Shown here: positions 47,136 through 59,008 of the stretch, piece after piece
How the letters are laid out: the number at the start of each line of letters is the position of its first letter
Position numbering within the stretch: the stretch's first letter is position 1
NCBI GenBank assembly: GCA_021442155.1
Contig: CM038218.1
Location: 62,214,268 to 62,278,267 of the forward strand
Reading direction: 5' to 3'
DNA length: 64,000 bases
Source of the DNA: Cymbidium sinense
Taxonomy: Eukaryota > Streptophyta > Magnoliopsida > Asparagales > Orchidaceae
The notes under the pieces: model-generated
What the model saw: only the letters and a program-made list of their open reading frames with translations
What the model was told of the DNA's origin: nothing
Databases searched by the model: none
Program-made: the position numbers and the translations under genes

Positions 47136-47765
47136 ATTCGACCTCTTCCATACAAGTTAACGCCATCATTACTGACAAACAACCTGGATGGTCAAAATCC
47201 TCACGGATTCTAATTCGACTTTCATACGTTAACGCCATCAAGTAATACTTTGACAAACAACCTCGGATGGGTCAAAAAATCTCGCCGGATTCAATACCTT
47301 CTTTCCATTGCGTTAACGTCATCGGGTAACACTGACAAATAACCTCGGATATGTCAAAAATCTTAGCAGATTCAATTCGAACTCTTCCATACGTTATCAT
47401 TTGGATAACACCACGACAAACAACCTCGAATGGGTCCAAAAAATTCTCGGAGGATTCAATTCCTTTCACCACATAGGTTAGCGTCATGGTGGCACGCAAA
47501 ACAACCTTGGAGGTCAAAATTCTACCAGAGTTTAATTCGACCTCTTATATCAGGTTAGCGTTATCCAGTGACACCACAACAAAACAACACCGAATGGGTC
47601 AAAAAATCACCTGGATTATTTCCACCTCTTGCGGGTAATGTCTTGTAACGCGCTTTGACAAACAACCACCGGATAGGTCAAAATCGCCGCAGTTGGTGAC
47701 CTCTTTCCATCAGTTGCGTCGTAAAGTCACACTCTCCTGAAACAACTACCGGATAGGTCAAAATC
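47136..47765 (+). repeat. ~80-bp tandem array of element 2 (about 8 units)
   Basis: Unit starts (TTCGACCTCTTCCATA and variants) at about 47140, 47214, 47297, 47377, 47460, 47537, 47621 and 47697, spacing 74-84 bp. Each has GTTAACG(C/T)CATC, GACAAACAACCTCGGAT and GGTCAAAA. Confidence 0.8.
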
Positions 47766-49012
47766 ATCACCATCGCACGCATGACTACCGTCAGCGGTCA
47801 AACCGGCCAACCATCACCGGCCATCTCCGACGGTCAGCACCATCGTCGCCGATCCGCGGTCGTAGAGCCATCTCGGCCATCTCTGCGGTAACCACCATCA
47901 TCGTCGGTCATCCGTATTCACTGGCCCAGTTGCCGCCGTCGATCCACGGTGATTGCCGTCAGAGCACCCGTCGGCCAAGCCAAGGTCGCCGGTCACCGCC
48001 GCCGATCATCGCCAACCATCTCCTCCGGTCACCACCATGTCATTTGGTCATCCCTACCATTGCGGCGCCCTTCGCCGTCATTGCCGTCGCCGATTGCCGT
48101 TCATACCACCCCCGACCACCAACCGTATGGCGGTCACCCGGCCGGTACCGTCCACGGTCACCACCGCCGACTACCGTCGCCGGTCATCGTCGCCAACCCT
48201 CGCCGGCCATCTTCACCGATCACCACCATCATCGTATGGTCATCCTGTAACTACCAGGCGCCCGCCCGTCGACTCTCTAGTTCGCATTTGTCGATCGCGT
48301 CCCGGTACAGGGTATTCTAGGTGTCATGACAACCATCGCCGACAATCTCCGCTAGTCACCACCATCGTCGTCGGTCATCCCCGTAGATTCTGAGCGTCGG
48401 TCATACCAGATTGACTACTTGGCCGGTTGCCCTGCAGGACCCATGTCGTAGCCAACCAGGTCGTAGGTCGCGCGTCGACCATCGAAATCTCCGCGGTCAC
48501 CACTGCGTATTCGGTCATCCTGCCAGGTATCGATCATCAATCCCAGCCGTCACTAAGGTGCTTCTTCTTGCCGCGACCCGTCGACCACCAGCAGCGTTCT
48601 TTGGTCACCAGTTATTCGTCACGCGGTCACCGCCGTCGACCATCGTAGGCCATCTCCGTCGGTCACCACAATCGTCATTTGGTCATCCCCGCGATAAACA
48701 TGATGTCGTCGACCAGTCGGCCAGTTCTTGCATTGTCGACCACCCCGTCGCCGCCAACCATTGCGGTCAGCCGCCCATGCCAGGCAATCTCCGTGGTCAC
48801 CACCATGTGCCGGTCATCCTGGCGTATCGGCCGCCGGTCGCCGTCATTCACCGGATTGCGGCGACCCAGCCGTTACCAACCATCATCGCCGGTCACCGGA
48901 GACCATCGTCGGTAATCTCTGCCGGTCCACACCATCGTCGCGGTCATTCCGTATTCTTAAAACCGGCCATGCCCGTCATCACCGTCGCGGTGTCGTCGCC
49001 GATCATCACCTC
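47766..49012 (+). repeat. GC-rich ~135-bp tandem array of element 2
   Basis: GGTCATCC recurs at about 47908, 48049, 48238, 48374, 48513, 48680, 48814 and (as GGTCATTCC) 48938, commonly 124-141 bp apart. It is set in CGCCGGTCACCACCATCG and CCATCTCCG motifs. GC content is far above the surrounding DNA. Long open frames in all plus frames, up to 260 codons at 48411-49193, come from low stop density. Their His/Pro/Arg/Ser-rich composition differs in each frame and they are not accepted as genes. Confidence 0.75.
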
Positions 49013-49430
49013 AAACCCGGTCGGTCAGGAGGGCAATTGGCGCCTCTTTCGAGGGAAAACCGAACTCAGTATGAACTACGGGCGCTTGATCCTCCGAGCT
49101 TCATCGGTCCGGCAAGGCGGATTCGCGCTCTTCGAGGAGAAGCTGGAGCATCAGTATGGTATGGGCCTTCATCGCCTCAAACCGGTCAGATAAGAGCGGT
49201 TGGCGCCTCTTTCGAGGAGAACGAGCCTCAGGTATGAGCTACGGGCCTTGATCCTCAAGTCGGTCGATAAAACGATTGGCCTTTTTGAGGAGAACTGGAG
49301 CCTCCCCGTATGAACTACGGGCCTTGATCACCTGCAAATCCGGTCGGTCCGACAAGAGCAGTTGACACCTCTTTCGAGGAAAAACCTGAGTCTCGCCGTA
49401 TAAATTACGGGCCTTGATCGCCTCTTAACG
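49013..49430 (+). repeat. ~88-bp tandem array of element 2 (about 5 units)
   Basis: GCGCCTCTTTCGAGG-type markers at about 49040, 49124, 49201, 49278 and 49366, with TATGAACTACGGGCCTTGAT and GGTCGGTCCGACAAGAGC. Same unit as 39455-40400. Confidence 0.8.
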
Positions 49431-50034
49431 ACCTCCTCTTAAGAAAAAGAGAGACACTCAAGCATATGAAGAGTGTATCTTCTCCCTTGGCCCTAGGGGG
49501 TTTTGTATAGACCCCTATAGGGGAAAAAAGGTCAAAAATTGCCAAATACCGCAAAAACCCGCTCAAAATCGTTCAAAACGGGCAAAAACGGACAAAACAA
49601 ATCCTCATTGGCTAGTAGCCCATACCTTGAGTCCGCTTCATATCCGTTCGCACTACCGCCCGTTCCGCCGTTCAGCAGCGAGAACTCCGACCCGAACAAG
49701 AACAGCGACCCGCCGACCGCGATCATGAGAATAAGCGCGACCAGCCTTGATCAGTTCAGTCCTCAACCCATTCATTTCGCCGTTCCGTATGACTGAACCC
49801 GACCCGCCGCCTGAGGCCAGCGCCATGGCGCGTCTTTCAAGCAGCGATGCTTGAATATCTTGTGCCGGGCAGATTTGACATACATCCGCGGCCCTACGCC
49901 CGCTTCCGTGATCATAATCTTGTGCTCCCATGAAGATTTGTTCTCTCAAAATGTATGGTTGATGGACCTGCAAATTTCATTGAAGAGTATGTTATTTTCA
50001 AGTATTTGATGTCGTCCAAAAATAGGGGAGCAAT
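49431..50034 (+). other. 3' internal segment and purine tract of element 2
   Basis: Matches 40401-40982: GGCCCTAGGGGGTTTTGTAT, an AAAACGGGCAAAAACGG stretch, a GC-rich part (49620-49890), CTCTCAAAATGTATGGTTGA (49944) and AAAAATAGGGGAGCAAT just before the LTR. The frames at 49539-49973 lie in this segment and have no recognisable motif. Confidence 0.65.
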
Positions 50035-50772
50035 TAATATGACACTTAAAATACTACTAGTCGAAGCACGAATCTTGATGCTAAAAGCAAGCTGATCCGA
50101 AGTTGAATCGAGATCAAACACTTAAAATATCCTCGAAACTTTGGGATATCGTTAAATCCCTAAATAGCTTTCAAACATGGAGTGTTTATAATCAAATCGG
50201 CGCCTCGACGGGATCTAACGAGCCCAAGATCTCATAATTCGACTTCATTTGAGCATTCAAATACACAAAATACATCATATGATCAAATGAATCATTTTGA
50301 GCCGTCCGATGGAGAGGAGTGGTTCGGATTTTGCATGTATTTACAGAGACACCACTCCTCAAATATATAAATAACCCCTCATTCCTCATATGAAGGGAGG
50401 CCAAGCAAGATTGAGGAGAGAGTTCTAAAGCTTGAAAATCCTCCAAGCATAATCATGCCACCACTTGACGGTTGCCGACCACTCCCGTTGGTTACCAACC
50501 ACCGTCGCCGGCCGCCGCTGTCAACCGCCACCGTTGATCCTTGCCGTCGTCAATCTCCGTCGCTAGTCGTCACCGGTCATCATTCATCATCGCCGACCAT
50601 CGACGCAGGTCACCGTCGTCGACTACCATGGTTTTTCCCTCTTTTTGAGGTTTTCTATTTAAAAATTCTGGAATTTTCTTATTCACTCTTTAAATACCTC
50701 TATGTGTGCTGGATTTCACAATAAGGCTAAGGCATAAACTTTCACTCTATACAACTGATTTTTTAGCACGCA
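50035..50772 (+). repeat. 3' LTR of element 2
   Basis: Starts TTAATATGACACTTAAAATA or one base later, with the usual TG mutated to TA. TATAAATA is at 50366-50373. A GCC/GTC-rich part is at 50455-50630 and the end is TTTTTTAGCACGCA at 50772. It is 738 bp, about 190 bp shorter than its 5' partner. Confidence 0.75.

Positions 50773-52010
<1,238 letters not shown>

Positions 52011-52074
<64 letters not shown>
52011..52074. repeat. (AT)n microsatellite
   Basis: A 64-bp alternating run. The Tyr-Ile repeat frame over it is not a gene. Confidence 0.98.
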
Positions 52075-52078
<4 letters not shown>

Positions 52079-52649
52079 ACATATATACATATACATACAC
52101 GATCATTACAACATTATCGGAAGACGGATAAAAGTACGTCAAGACTATACATATAATAATTTCTCACTGTAGTGGCCAACATGTGATAGTTACAAGTGAA
52201 TTATAGAATAGTTATTTTCAAAAATAATAAAAACACCAAAATATTATTTTAAATATTTTTAAAAATAATATAATTTATCTCTAAAAATAAAAGATAAAAA
52301 TATACATCAAACAAATATATTTTTAAAACAACATAAACAAAACAAAAACAAAAAACATAAACATAAAGCAAAATTGATTTGAAACGATCCCTGAGATCAT
52401 CAAAAACAGTTATGTGTTATATGACCACATTATATTATATTTATCATTTTTTTAAACTTCATAATAAATAAATAAAAAATTGAATGTATCAATCACTTCC
52501 ATCACTAGGATAGATCACTTCCATATGGCAACTGAAGGATATACAATAAAAATAAGCCCCCAATCGATAGCTCAACTTGAGGTTCTCCTGACTCATTTTC
52601 CACTTGTCCATTTCTCTTCACATATTCATTTTTTTTTTTTTTATGAAAA
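52075..52649. other. AT-rich intergenic DNA
   Basis: The A-rich part at 52210-52370 resembles, in reverse, the T-rich part at 51035-51130 (shared AAAAATATATTTGTTT-like core). Nothing else is recognised. Confidence 0.35.
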
Positions 52650-52879
52650 TTTACATACATAGCACATAATTCTTATATATTTACATATTTAACATCTATA
52701 ATTTCATATTTATAATGATAGCACTTTTCCATAGCTAAAAGATGCATTTCACTTTAAAAAAAATAAAAATAGAATTATTTTTCATATAATAATAAAAATT
52801 TAAATGTTATTTAAGTAAATATAAAAATTTAATTGGTAGATATATAAATATATAAGATTTGAGTGCTATGTATATAAAT
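52650..52879. mobile_element. MITE family M, copy 2 (clearest copy)
   Basis: Terminal inverted repeats of about 40 bp. The left end reads TTTACATACATAGCAC then CTTATATATTTACATAT. The right end, reversed, reads TTTATATACATAGCAC then CTTATATATTTATATAT. 230 bp, AT-rich, noncoding. Related to 44950-45176 and 57222-57697. The poly(T) tract just before it (52629-52642) is separate. Confidence 0.7.
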
Positions 52880-53025
52880 GCCCATTTATTTTATTAATTT
52901 TTTAAAATAATGATAAAGTCCACTCTTATAAAGAGCAAATTTTAATCATATCTCAACTACAAAAGAAGTAGAGAAAAAAAAAAGTTATAATTAAAGAGTG
53001 AACACTTAGTTGAATAGCTGCAAAA

Positions 53026-53229
53026 CAACCCACCGTCCTTAGCGCAGTTGGTGAGGGCGAACATGGTATTCGGTCCATGTCGATTCCCTTCAAAGACGCA
53101 TTATCTATCTTAACGGTGAAAGAGAAAGAGACACGGCCGCGCCCAATTTAATTACTACGCTGTCATGTTATAATATGAGTGGGATTAAGAGTGAACACCT
53201 CGTTACCAAAAAAAAAAAAAAAAAAAAAA
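53026..53229 (+). mobile_element. tRNA-derived SINE with perfect 14-bp target duplications
   Basis: The element is 204 bp. An RNA polymerase III A-box TAGCGCAGTTGG (53040-53051) and a B-box ATGTCGATTCC (53077-53087, 9 of 11 to consensus) lie in a tRNA-like head. The tail is a 22-base poly(A) (53208-53229). It is bracketed by identical GAATAGCTGCAAAA copies at 53012-53025 and 53230-53243. The intact duplication and clean poly(A) suggest fairly recent insertion by a LINE-encoded machinery. No family name is assigned. Confidence 0.9.
53040..53087 (+). promoter_or_regulatory. Internal RNA polymerase III promoter (A and B boxes) of the SINE
   Basis: The A-box fits TRGYNNARNNGG completely; the B-box differs from GGTTCGATTCC at two bases. 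Spacing is about 25 bp between boxes, close to that in tRNA genes. No full cloverleaf can be drawn, so it is not itself a tRNA gene. Confidence 0.75.
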
Positions 53230-53243
53230 GAATAGCTGCAAAA

Positions 53244-54639
53244 GCTTTACTAGAACATGGGGACAGCAATAGCTAGTTGCTGAGGCATTAACAGTAACGA
53301 TGGATAGATAAGTATCTGGCTTATCTCACATTCCAAATTGTGTGGCCCCAATAGCAATGCTCCTTAGTCTTCCCACCTATCGCTGTGCCTTCATAGTTAT
53401 AAACTTCCCAGTTTTTTTTTTTTTTTTTATATAAATATATATTTTTTGTTTTTTTAGTAAAATAATATTGCTCTTAAAATATTAAATATTTATACAATAT
53501 TAAACAATTTACAAATTATTACAAAAGAAACCTTTGAATATATTTTGGATAAATAAACTTTTAAAGGTAGGTCACATTTTGTTTTTGTTCAAATAAATAA
53601 AAAAATGTCTTAATTTTTTAAAAATATATTTATTCGATGGTGAAATTAGGGATAATTTAGAGGTGGCTCTTGCCCTAGTAAATTTTAAATAAGCACGTCT
53701 TATCTCATAATACTTGAAATCCTTAATTCTAATTGAAGATGTACTGACGCACCGACACTCGGCTAATATACCTCTGATATTTGTAAGACATTTTTCTTGT
53801 GTGTCATATATTAAAAGAATAATTAAAAAATATGACATGCATATCATTAAATTAAAATTAAAATTATTCTAAATATAAGTTATAACTTATTTCTTAGCTT
53901 ATAACCCGTGATTTTTAGATGTGAGCATAGTCCAACACTCTAATCTAAGTCTTGACTAGAGTTTATTATATAATCATGGAGCATCATTAATTATCAAAGT
54001 CACTATAAAATTACAAAACTCGACACTCTTTCCTAAATACTTTCTAACCATTTATGAACTTTTTATCTTTTGAAAGTTCATCTTAGACTTAAATATCTAA
54101 TTTTTTTTACTTTATTTATTTTATTTAAATTAGATATATTATTTATAATTATTAAAATTAAAATTTATAATAATATACATATCGCCTGTCGTTTCATATC
54201 ATAAATTCTAATTCCATCGCTATAAAAAAAATCAAATTATTTATTTTAAAACTAAAACTATTTAAAATTATATCGAATAAATCATTAAAAACAATATATA
54301 TCTATAAAATTTAAACTCAAAACATATAAAATTTAAACAACATATTTCATAATAATGCACAAATGTAATTTTAATCAACTTTATAATTATTTTAAATTCT
54401 AATTTGAAAAAAAGAAACTAAATTCAAATGGAGTAACAGTACCACCCATTATTTGATTAACTTATTATTGTGGGAGCTCTCAACTGTCTTATGGCTTATC
54501 GGATCCGATCAGTCAATTTGATGCTGATGTTCCCAAATGGCAGAAGCTACCATTGGGCGGTGGTAGTTGGGAGTTTGGTAGCTAGTTGATATCACACTAT
54601 AAAATAATGCCAACCACACCCGATCTCTTCTACTACTAC

Positions 54640-54670
<31 letters not shown>

Positions 54671-54828
54671 TAAATTTAACACTGCCACAATCTTTAAAAT
54701 TTATGGTCGGACGGCAAAGAAAAAAAGATGTGGGCCCACTTTCTAGAAAACATGGCCCCACATTCACAAGCTACATTCTAAGGACGAATATAATCTTTAA
54801 TTTTTTTTTTTTGAAAAATCATTATATA
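53244..54828. other. AT-rich intergenic DNA
   Basis: Contains a poly(T) at 53413-53428, a mixed stretch with no homology I recognise at 53570-53800, and a less AT-rich part at 54470-54600. Open frames at 53572-53847 and 54586-54915 have no recognisable features. Confidence 0.4.
54630..54671. repeat. (TAC)n(TAT)n microsatellite
   Basis: Four TAC-type triplets followed by about ten ATT/TAT triplets. Confidence 0.95.
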
Positions 54829-56975
54829 CAAACAACAACAACAACAACAACAACAACAAGCCTTAATCTCACTAGGTCAATTTACATGAATCCTTCATCT
54901 CCATTGTCCTATTAAGTCAAAATTCTCATTTAATTCAAGATACCAAGATCATTTTTTATACATCTTAACCAAAGTCTTTTTTTTACCGCTTTTCTTAACA
55001 TAAAGACAAATCTAATATATCTACTCTAATCGTCCTGGACGACCGACGCTTTATGCTAAAACCATCTAAGACTCTCCTAATCTTATCTATCACTGAGCTA
55101 CTCCAACTTTTCCAACATACTATTTTGCATTCTATCTCTAAGAGTAAAGCCACTCATCTACCGAGCATCCTCATCTTTGTAACACTTAACTTAGTCTTAT
55201 GCTTTTATTACCAACATTTCGCACCATAAGTCATCAGGTCTTACCACCATCTTATAAAATTTTTCCTTAAGTTTAAGTGAAACTTTTCTATCACATAAAT
55301 AGTAGGATGCATTCCTCCACTTCAACCATCCAACTTGAATTCTACTAATAACATCTCCATCTATTTCACCAACATTTTGAACAATATAAAATATCTCAAT
55401 CACTCACTCTTATTAATGACTTGATCACCCAAAGTCACAACACTATCACTAAAACTTCTACAACTAAAATTACACTCCATATATTCGCTTTAGATCTACT
55501 TAAAGCGAAAACCTTTAGACTCTAAAGTTGACCTCCATAATTCAAGTTTCTTGGACTCCTCTAGTCTTATCAACAAGAAGAATGTCATCACAAAAGCATA
55601 CACCAAGGTACATCTTCTTGTAAATGCCTCGTAAGAACATCCATAACTAAAGTAAAAAAGATAAGGGCTTAATGTTGATCCTTGATGTAATCCAACCAAA
55701 TAGGAAAATATTTTGTCAATCCTCCTTGTGTTTGGACACAAGTAACAGCTCTAGTATACATATCATTAACGACTTGAATATAACCAATATTAACTCCTTT
55801 CTGTCCAAAACTCTCCAAAGAACATCTCTTGAGACTTTATCATAAGCTTTCTCTAAATCAATAAATATCATATGTAGATCCTTCTTACTTTCTCTATGCT
55901 TCTCTATCAAACTTCTTAACAAATGTATAACATCCATAGTAGATCTACCTGGCATGAAACCAAACTGATTGTGAGAAACTTCTGTATCACATCGTAACCT
56001 ATGCTCAATTACTCTCTCCCATAATTTTAATGTATGGCACATTAACTTAATTCATCTATAATTTGCATACTCTTGTGCATCACCTTTATTCTTAAATATA
56101 GGAACCAACAAACTCTTTCTCCACTCATCAGTCATCTTTTTAGTCTTTAAAATAACATTAAAAAAATTTGTAAGCCAAAAAATTCCTTGATCTCCTAACC
56201 ATTTCCACACATCTATTGGAATATTATCCGGTCCTACTGCTTTTCCACATTTCATTTCTTTAAAGTTTCACTAACTTCAGATTTACTAATACGACGATAG
56301 AAATAAAATTTTTTATTTTTGTTTATGGTATTAAGGTTGCTAAAATCAATCATACTTTCAGATCATTCATTGAAAAGTTTATCAAAATACGTCATCCACC
56401 TATTTTCAATATCTTTTTCTAAGAAAAGCACTTTATTATTTTCATCCTAATACCTCACTTGAACTATGTCTTACTTCTCTTATCTCTTTGTTTGGCTAAC
56501 TTATACATACATCTTTCACCTTCTTTGGTATCTAATCTATTGTATAAATCACTAAAAGCTAAATTTTTGCATCATATATTGCGTTCTTAGAATCTCGACG
56601 CCACTTTATATCTTTCCCAATTCTCCTAATTTTACGTCTAAACTAAGTTTTATAACAATCTTCTTATTTCTTATCTTTTCTTACACCTCACTCCACCACC
56701 AACTATTCTTATTAAGAAGCTTTTCCTTTTGATTCTCCAAGCACATCTTGAACTTGCTTAATTTCAATTTGATATTTTTCACATAACATTAGTTTCCTTA
56801 TGAACATCCCAAATTCTAATTTCTTGTAGCTTCTTAAAATATTTTTATTTGTGTTCTTTAAGTGTCATCCAATCTGGACAATAATTTAATTTATTTTTCT
56901 CTTACAACCTTTCATCTTAAAATCTAAAACTAATAGTCGATGTTAGGTACTTAAAATTTCACTTGGAATATTATT
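54829..56975 (-). pseudogene. RTE-clade LINE fragment, reverse transcriptase (pseudogene)
   Basis: On the minus strand, reading leftward from 56975: a linker with HRLLV-like and WW-rich segments; MKCGKAVGPDNIPIDVWKWL (56255 on) with NFFNVILKTKKMTDEWRKSL and [53 protein letters not shown] and [20 protein letters not shown] (56042-55716); VGLHQGSTLSPYLF (about 55690); then a C-terminal GWLKWRNASYYLCDRKVSLK (55403 on). This order and wording match plant RTE-type LINEs. The 3' end is a (TTG)n run (54831-54859), the known RTE ending. The catalytic FADD box is lost, frames are broken, and the 5' endonuclease is missing. Confidence 0.85.
54831..54859 (-). repeat. (TTG)n 3' tail of the RTE LINE
   Basis: About nine TTG/GTT repeats on the element strand, directly after a conserved 3' segment (CCTTAATCTCACTAGGTC on the plus strand), mark the LINE 3' terminus. 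Confidence 0.85.
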
Positions 56976-57221
56976 TTTGTATTTATATTTCAATAATATA
57001 ATATTATATTACACTTAATACATAACAACGAAATATTAACTAAACATTACATAAGGTTATATTACTAAAATTTAAACATAAAATTACATCAAAACAGCGT
57101 AAATAATAATCTTTATATTACTAAAATTCAAACATAAAATTACATCAAAACAACGTAAATAATAATATTTCTTAAACTTGAATTGCCTTCGAGATTTTTA
57201 TTTACTTTGTTATTTCTTAAT
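56976..57221. repeat. Short direct repeat beside the LINE
   Basis: Two near-identical ~60-bp copies (about 57054-57110 and 57114-57170), each with ATTACTAAAATT(T/C)AAACAT and TTACATCAAAACA.CGTAAA. Otherwise AT-rich. Confidence 0.6.
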
Positions 57222-57697
57222 TAAAGATTTATGTAGATACTACATAATTCTTTTATATTTATATATTTAATATTTAATATTTACATAAATAATATTTAAA
57301 TTTATAATATCACATCAAAAATATTATTATCACTTTTTTTTAAAAAAAAACTAAAATATATTTCATACAAAAAAATATTATATATATAAATATTAAAATT
57401 TAATTATTAGATGCTAAGATATATAAACACAAATTGTTTAATACAGAGATGTAAATCTTTCTTTTTATTTTTGAGAATCTTTACTGTTTTATTATTTTGT
57501 TGCTCTTATAGGCTTCTCTCATTTTCAGAAATTTCCTATACTTTTATCTGTCCTTTTGTAATAATTTCAATATCACATCAAAACTCATTTTTTAAAGTGA
57601 AATGAATCTTTTAAAGCATGAAAAAATATTAAATAAGTAAATATTTAATTATAAATATTAAATATATAAATGCATAAGAATTATAAAACAAACCGTA
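57222..57697. mobile_element. MITE family M, copy 3 (longer, degraded)
   Basis: The left end (CTACATAATTCTTTTATATT and TATATTTAATATTTAAT) is matched in reverse by the right end (ATAATTCTTATGCATTTATA and ATTTAATATTTATAAT). The interior is longer than in copies 1 and 2, with a possible nested insertion. The 64-codon frame at 57411-57605 is not a gene. Confidence 0.45.
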
Positions 57698-58883
57698 AAT
57701 AGAAAGAATAAACATCATATAATTACATGATATCCCAAATCTGCTACAAAATACTTCTTAAAAAAAAGGGAAAAAAAAAACCATATTATACATCAAAGCT
57801 CAAATTAGACCACATATCACAACATAAACTCCAGTTATTATCTGCATCATAACAAATGCATTATAAATATAAATACTAACTATTACAGTTATAAAGAAGC
57901 ACAACTTTCTCATGAAAAATCTAGTGAAAATAGTACTGTTTGCTTCCCTCTTATGATCCCCACCTTGTTAACTACCCTCATAAAACAAAAATCTAATATG
58001 GGATTTAGAACGAGCTTATTGGAGCAATTCAATAATGGCTTATTGATGTAGAACATCATGAGGATCTCAAATTGGCGAGGCATTCAAGATCTGTAAAGCA
58101 AGAAAATTCAAGAAAGAAGAAGACTTGCATTATTGTTAAGGCCATTTTAATTTTTCATCTTTTTATTTATATAATTTTTAATTTTCTAGAACTCTATGTT
58201 TGAAATTTTGCATTTAAAATTCAAAGTAACGTGGGTATTGAATCCACATAAAATAATAAAGATATTAAATGGATGGAAAATATACGATGAATTTATTCTT
58301 CACATTAATGTAACACCTTTCTCCATATTTTGAATTCTTGAAAGATTGTAATGGTATAAATAGCTCTTATTAAAATGAAGGAGATTTTTAATTACAAATT
58401 TTTGAGTTATTCTTGTGGTTTGAGAGCTTGGTACAAACCTGGCATTTTTGTTATCCAATATATCTTCTTCCTTCACCTCCAATACTCACGTTCTCTCAAT
58501 CTCATCAAAAGAAAGAACACCCACCTCCATCACTTACTTTAGTACGTCAGATCACACAAAGAACTTAAAAAAGCATTAGATCTTCACAACATGTTTGTTT
58601 ATCTTTTTTTCTCAAAATTTTCCAAAGTGGATTGATCAGTACCAGATCTTATGATGAAGGAATCTAGCATGATCAGTCAGACGAAGACCATAATTAATAA
58701 AAGATTGAACAAGAGCATACTCAGCTTGGAAAGGTTCAATACAAAATTGTAGTATGTAATTAGTTAGTAAATAAAAGTGAGTTAATTAATTAGTGGGAGG
58801 CAATTAATAAATCTTTTCTTTTATAAATACATCATTTTAGGAGAAGGATAAAGATATAAATTGAATGAATAAAATTTTCATTT
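57698..58883. other. AT-rich intergenic DNA
   Basis: No gene, RNA or repeat that I can support. The 60-codon minus-strand frame at 58300-58482 has no recognisable features. Confidence 0.4.
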
Positions 58884-59008
58884 AAGGTATCTTAATCTAA
58901 TTGTTGAGAGCATAATTTTTTAATCAAAAGTTCTTGAGTTCATGTCCTTGTATGCTATGTGTGAATTTGTGATTAAATTCGCTCAAATATCTCAAAAAAA
59001 AATCCTAT
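58884..59008 (+). mobile_element. Degraded tRNA-derived SINE-like sequence
   Basis: GGTATCTTAATCTAATTGTT then GAGAGCATAA then TTTTTTAATCAAAAG then TTCTTGAGTTCATGTCC resembles, in order, the D-arm, anticodon region (lysine-like) and T-arm of a tRNA. It is followed about 70 bp later by A9. Box A is degenerate and no target duplication was found. Confidence 0.4.

Larger units (their letters stand above)
45914..50772 (+). mobile_element. Element 2: LTR retrotransposon without gag-pol, three tandem arrays
   Basis: Two LTRs (45914-46841 and 50035-50772) flank about 3.2 kb that contains no gag or pol. After the primer-site-like region come an ~80-bp array (47136-47765), a GC-rich ~135-bp array (47766-49012), an ~88-bp array (49013-49430), an A-rich and GC-rich segment and a purine tract. 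The order is the same as in element 1. It can only be nonautonomous. The left flank is GTAAT; no matching right flank is seen directly after the LTR end, though GGAAT lies 3 bp further on. Confidence 0.75.

Noticed and set aside
47930..49237. Open frames of 78-260 codons in the GC-rich array
   Set aside because: All three plus frames are open with unrelated His/Pro/Arg/Ser-rich peptides, as expected where stop codons are rare; no domain or start context is shared between units.
53026..53110. Intact tRNA gene
   Set aside because: A and B boxes are present but no acceptor stem or cloverleaf forms, and the poly(A) tail with target duplications marks it as a SINE.
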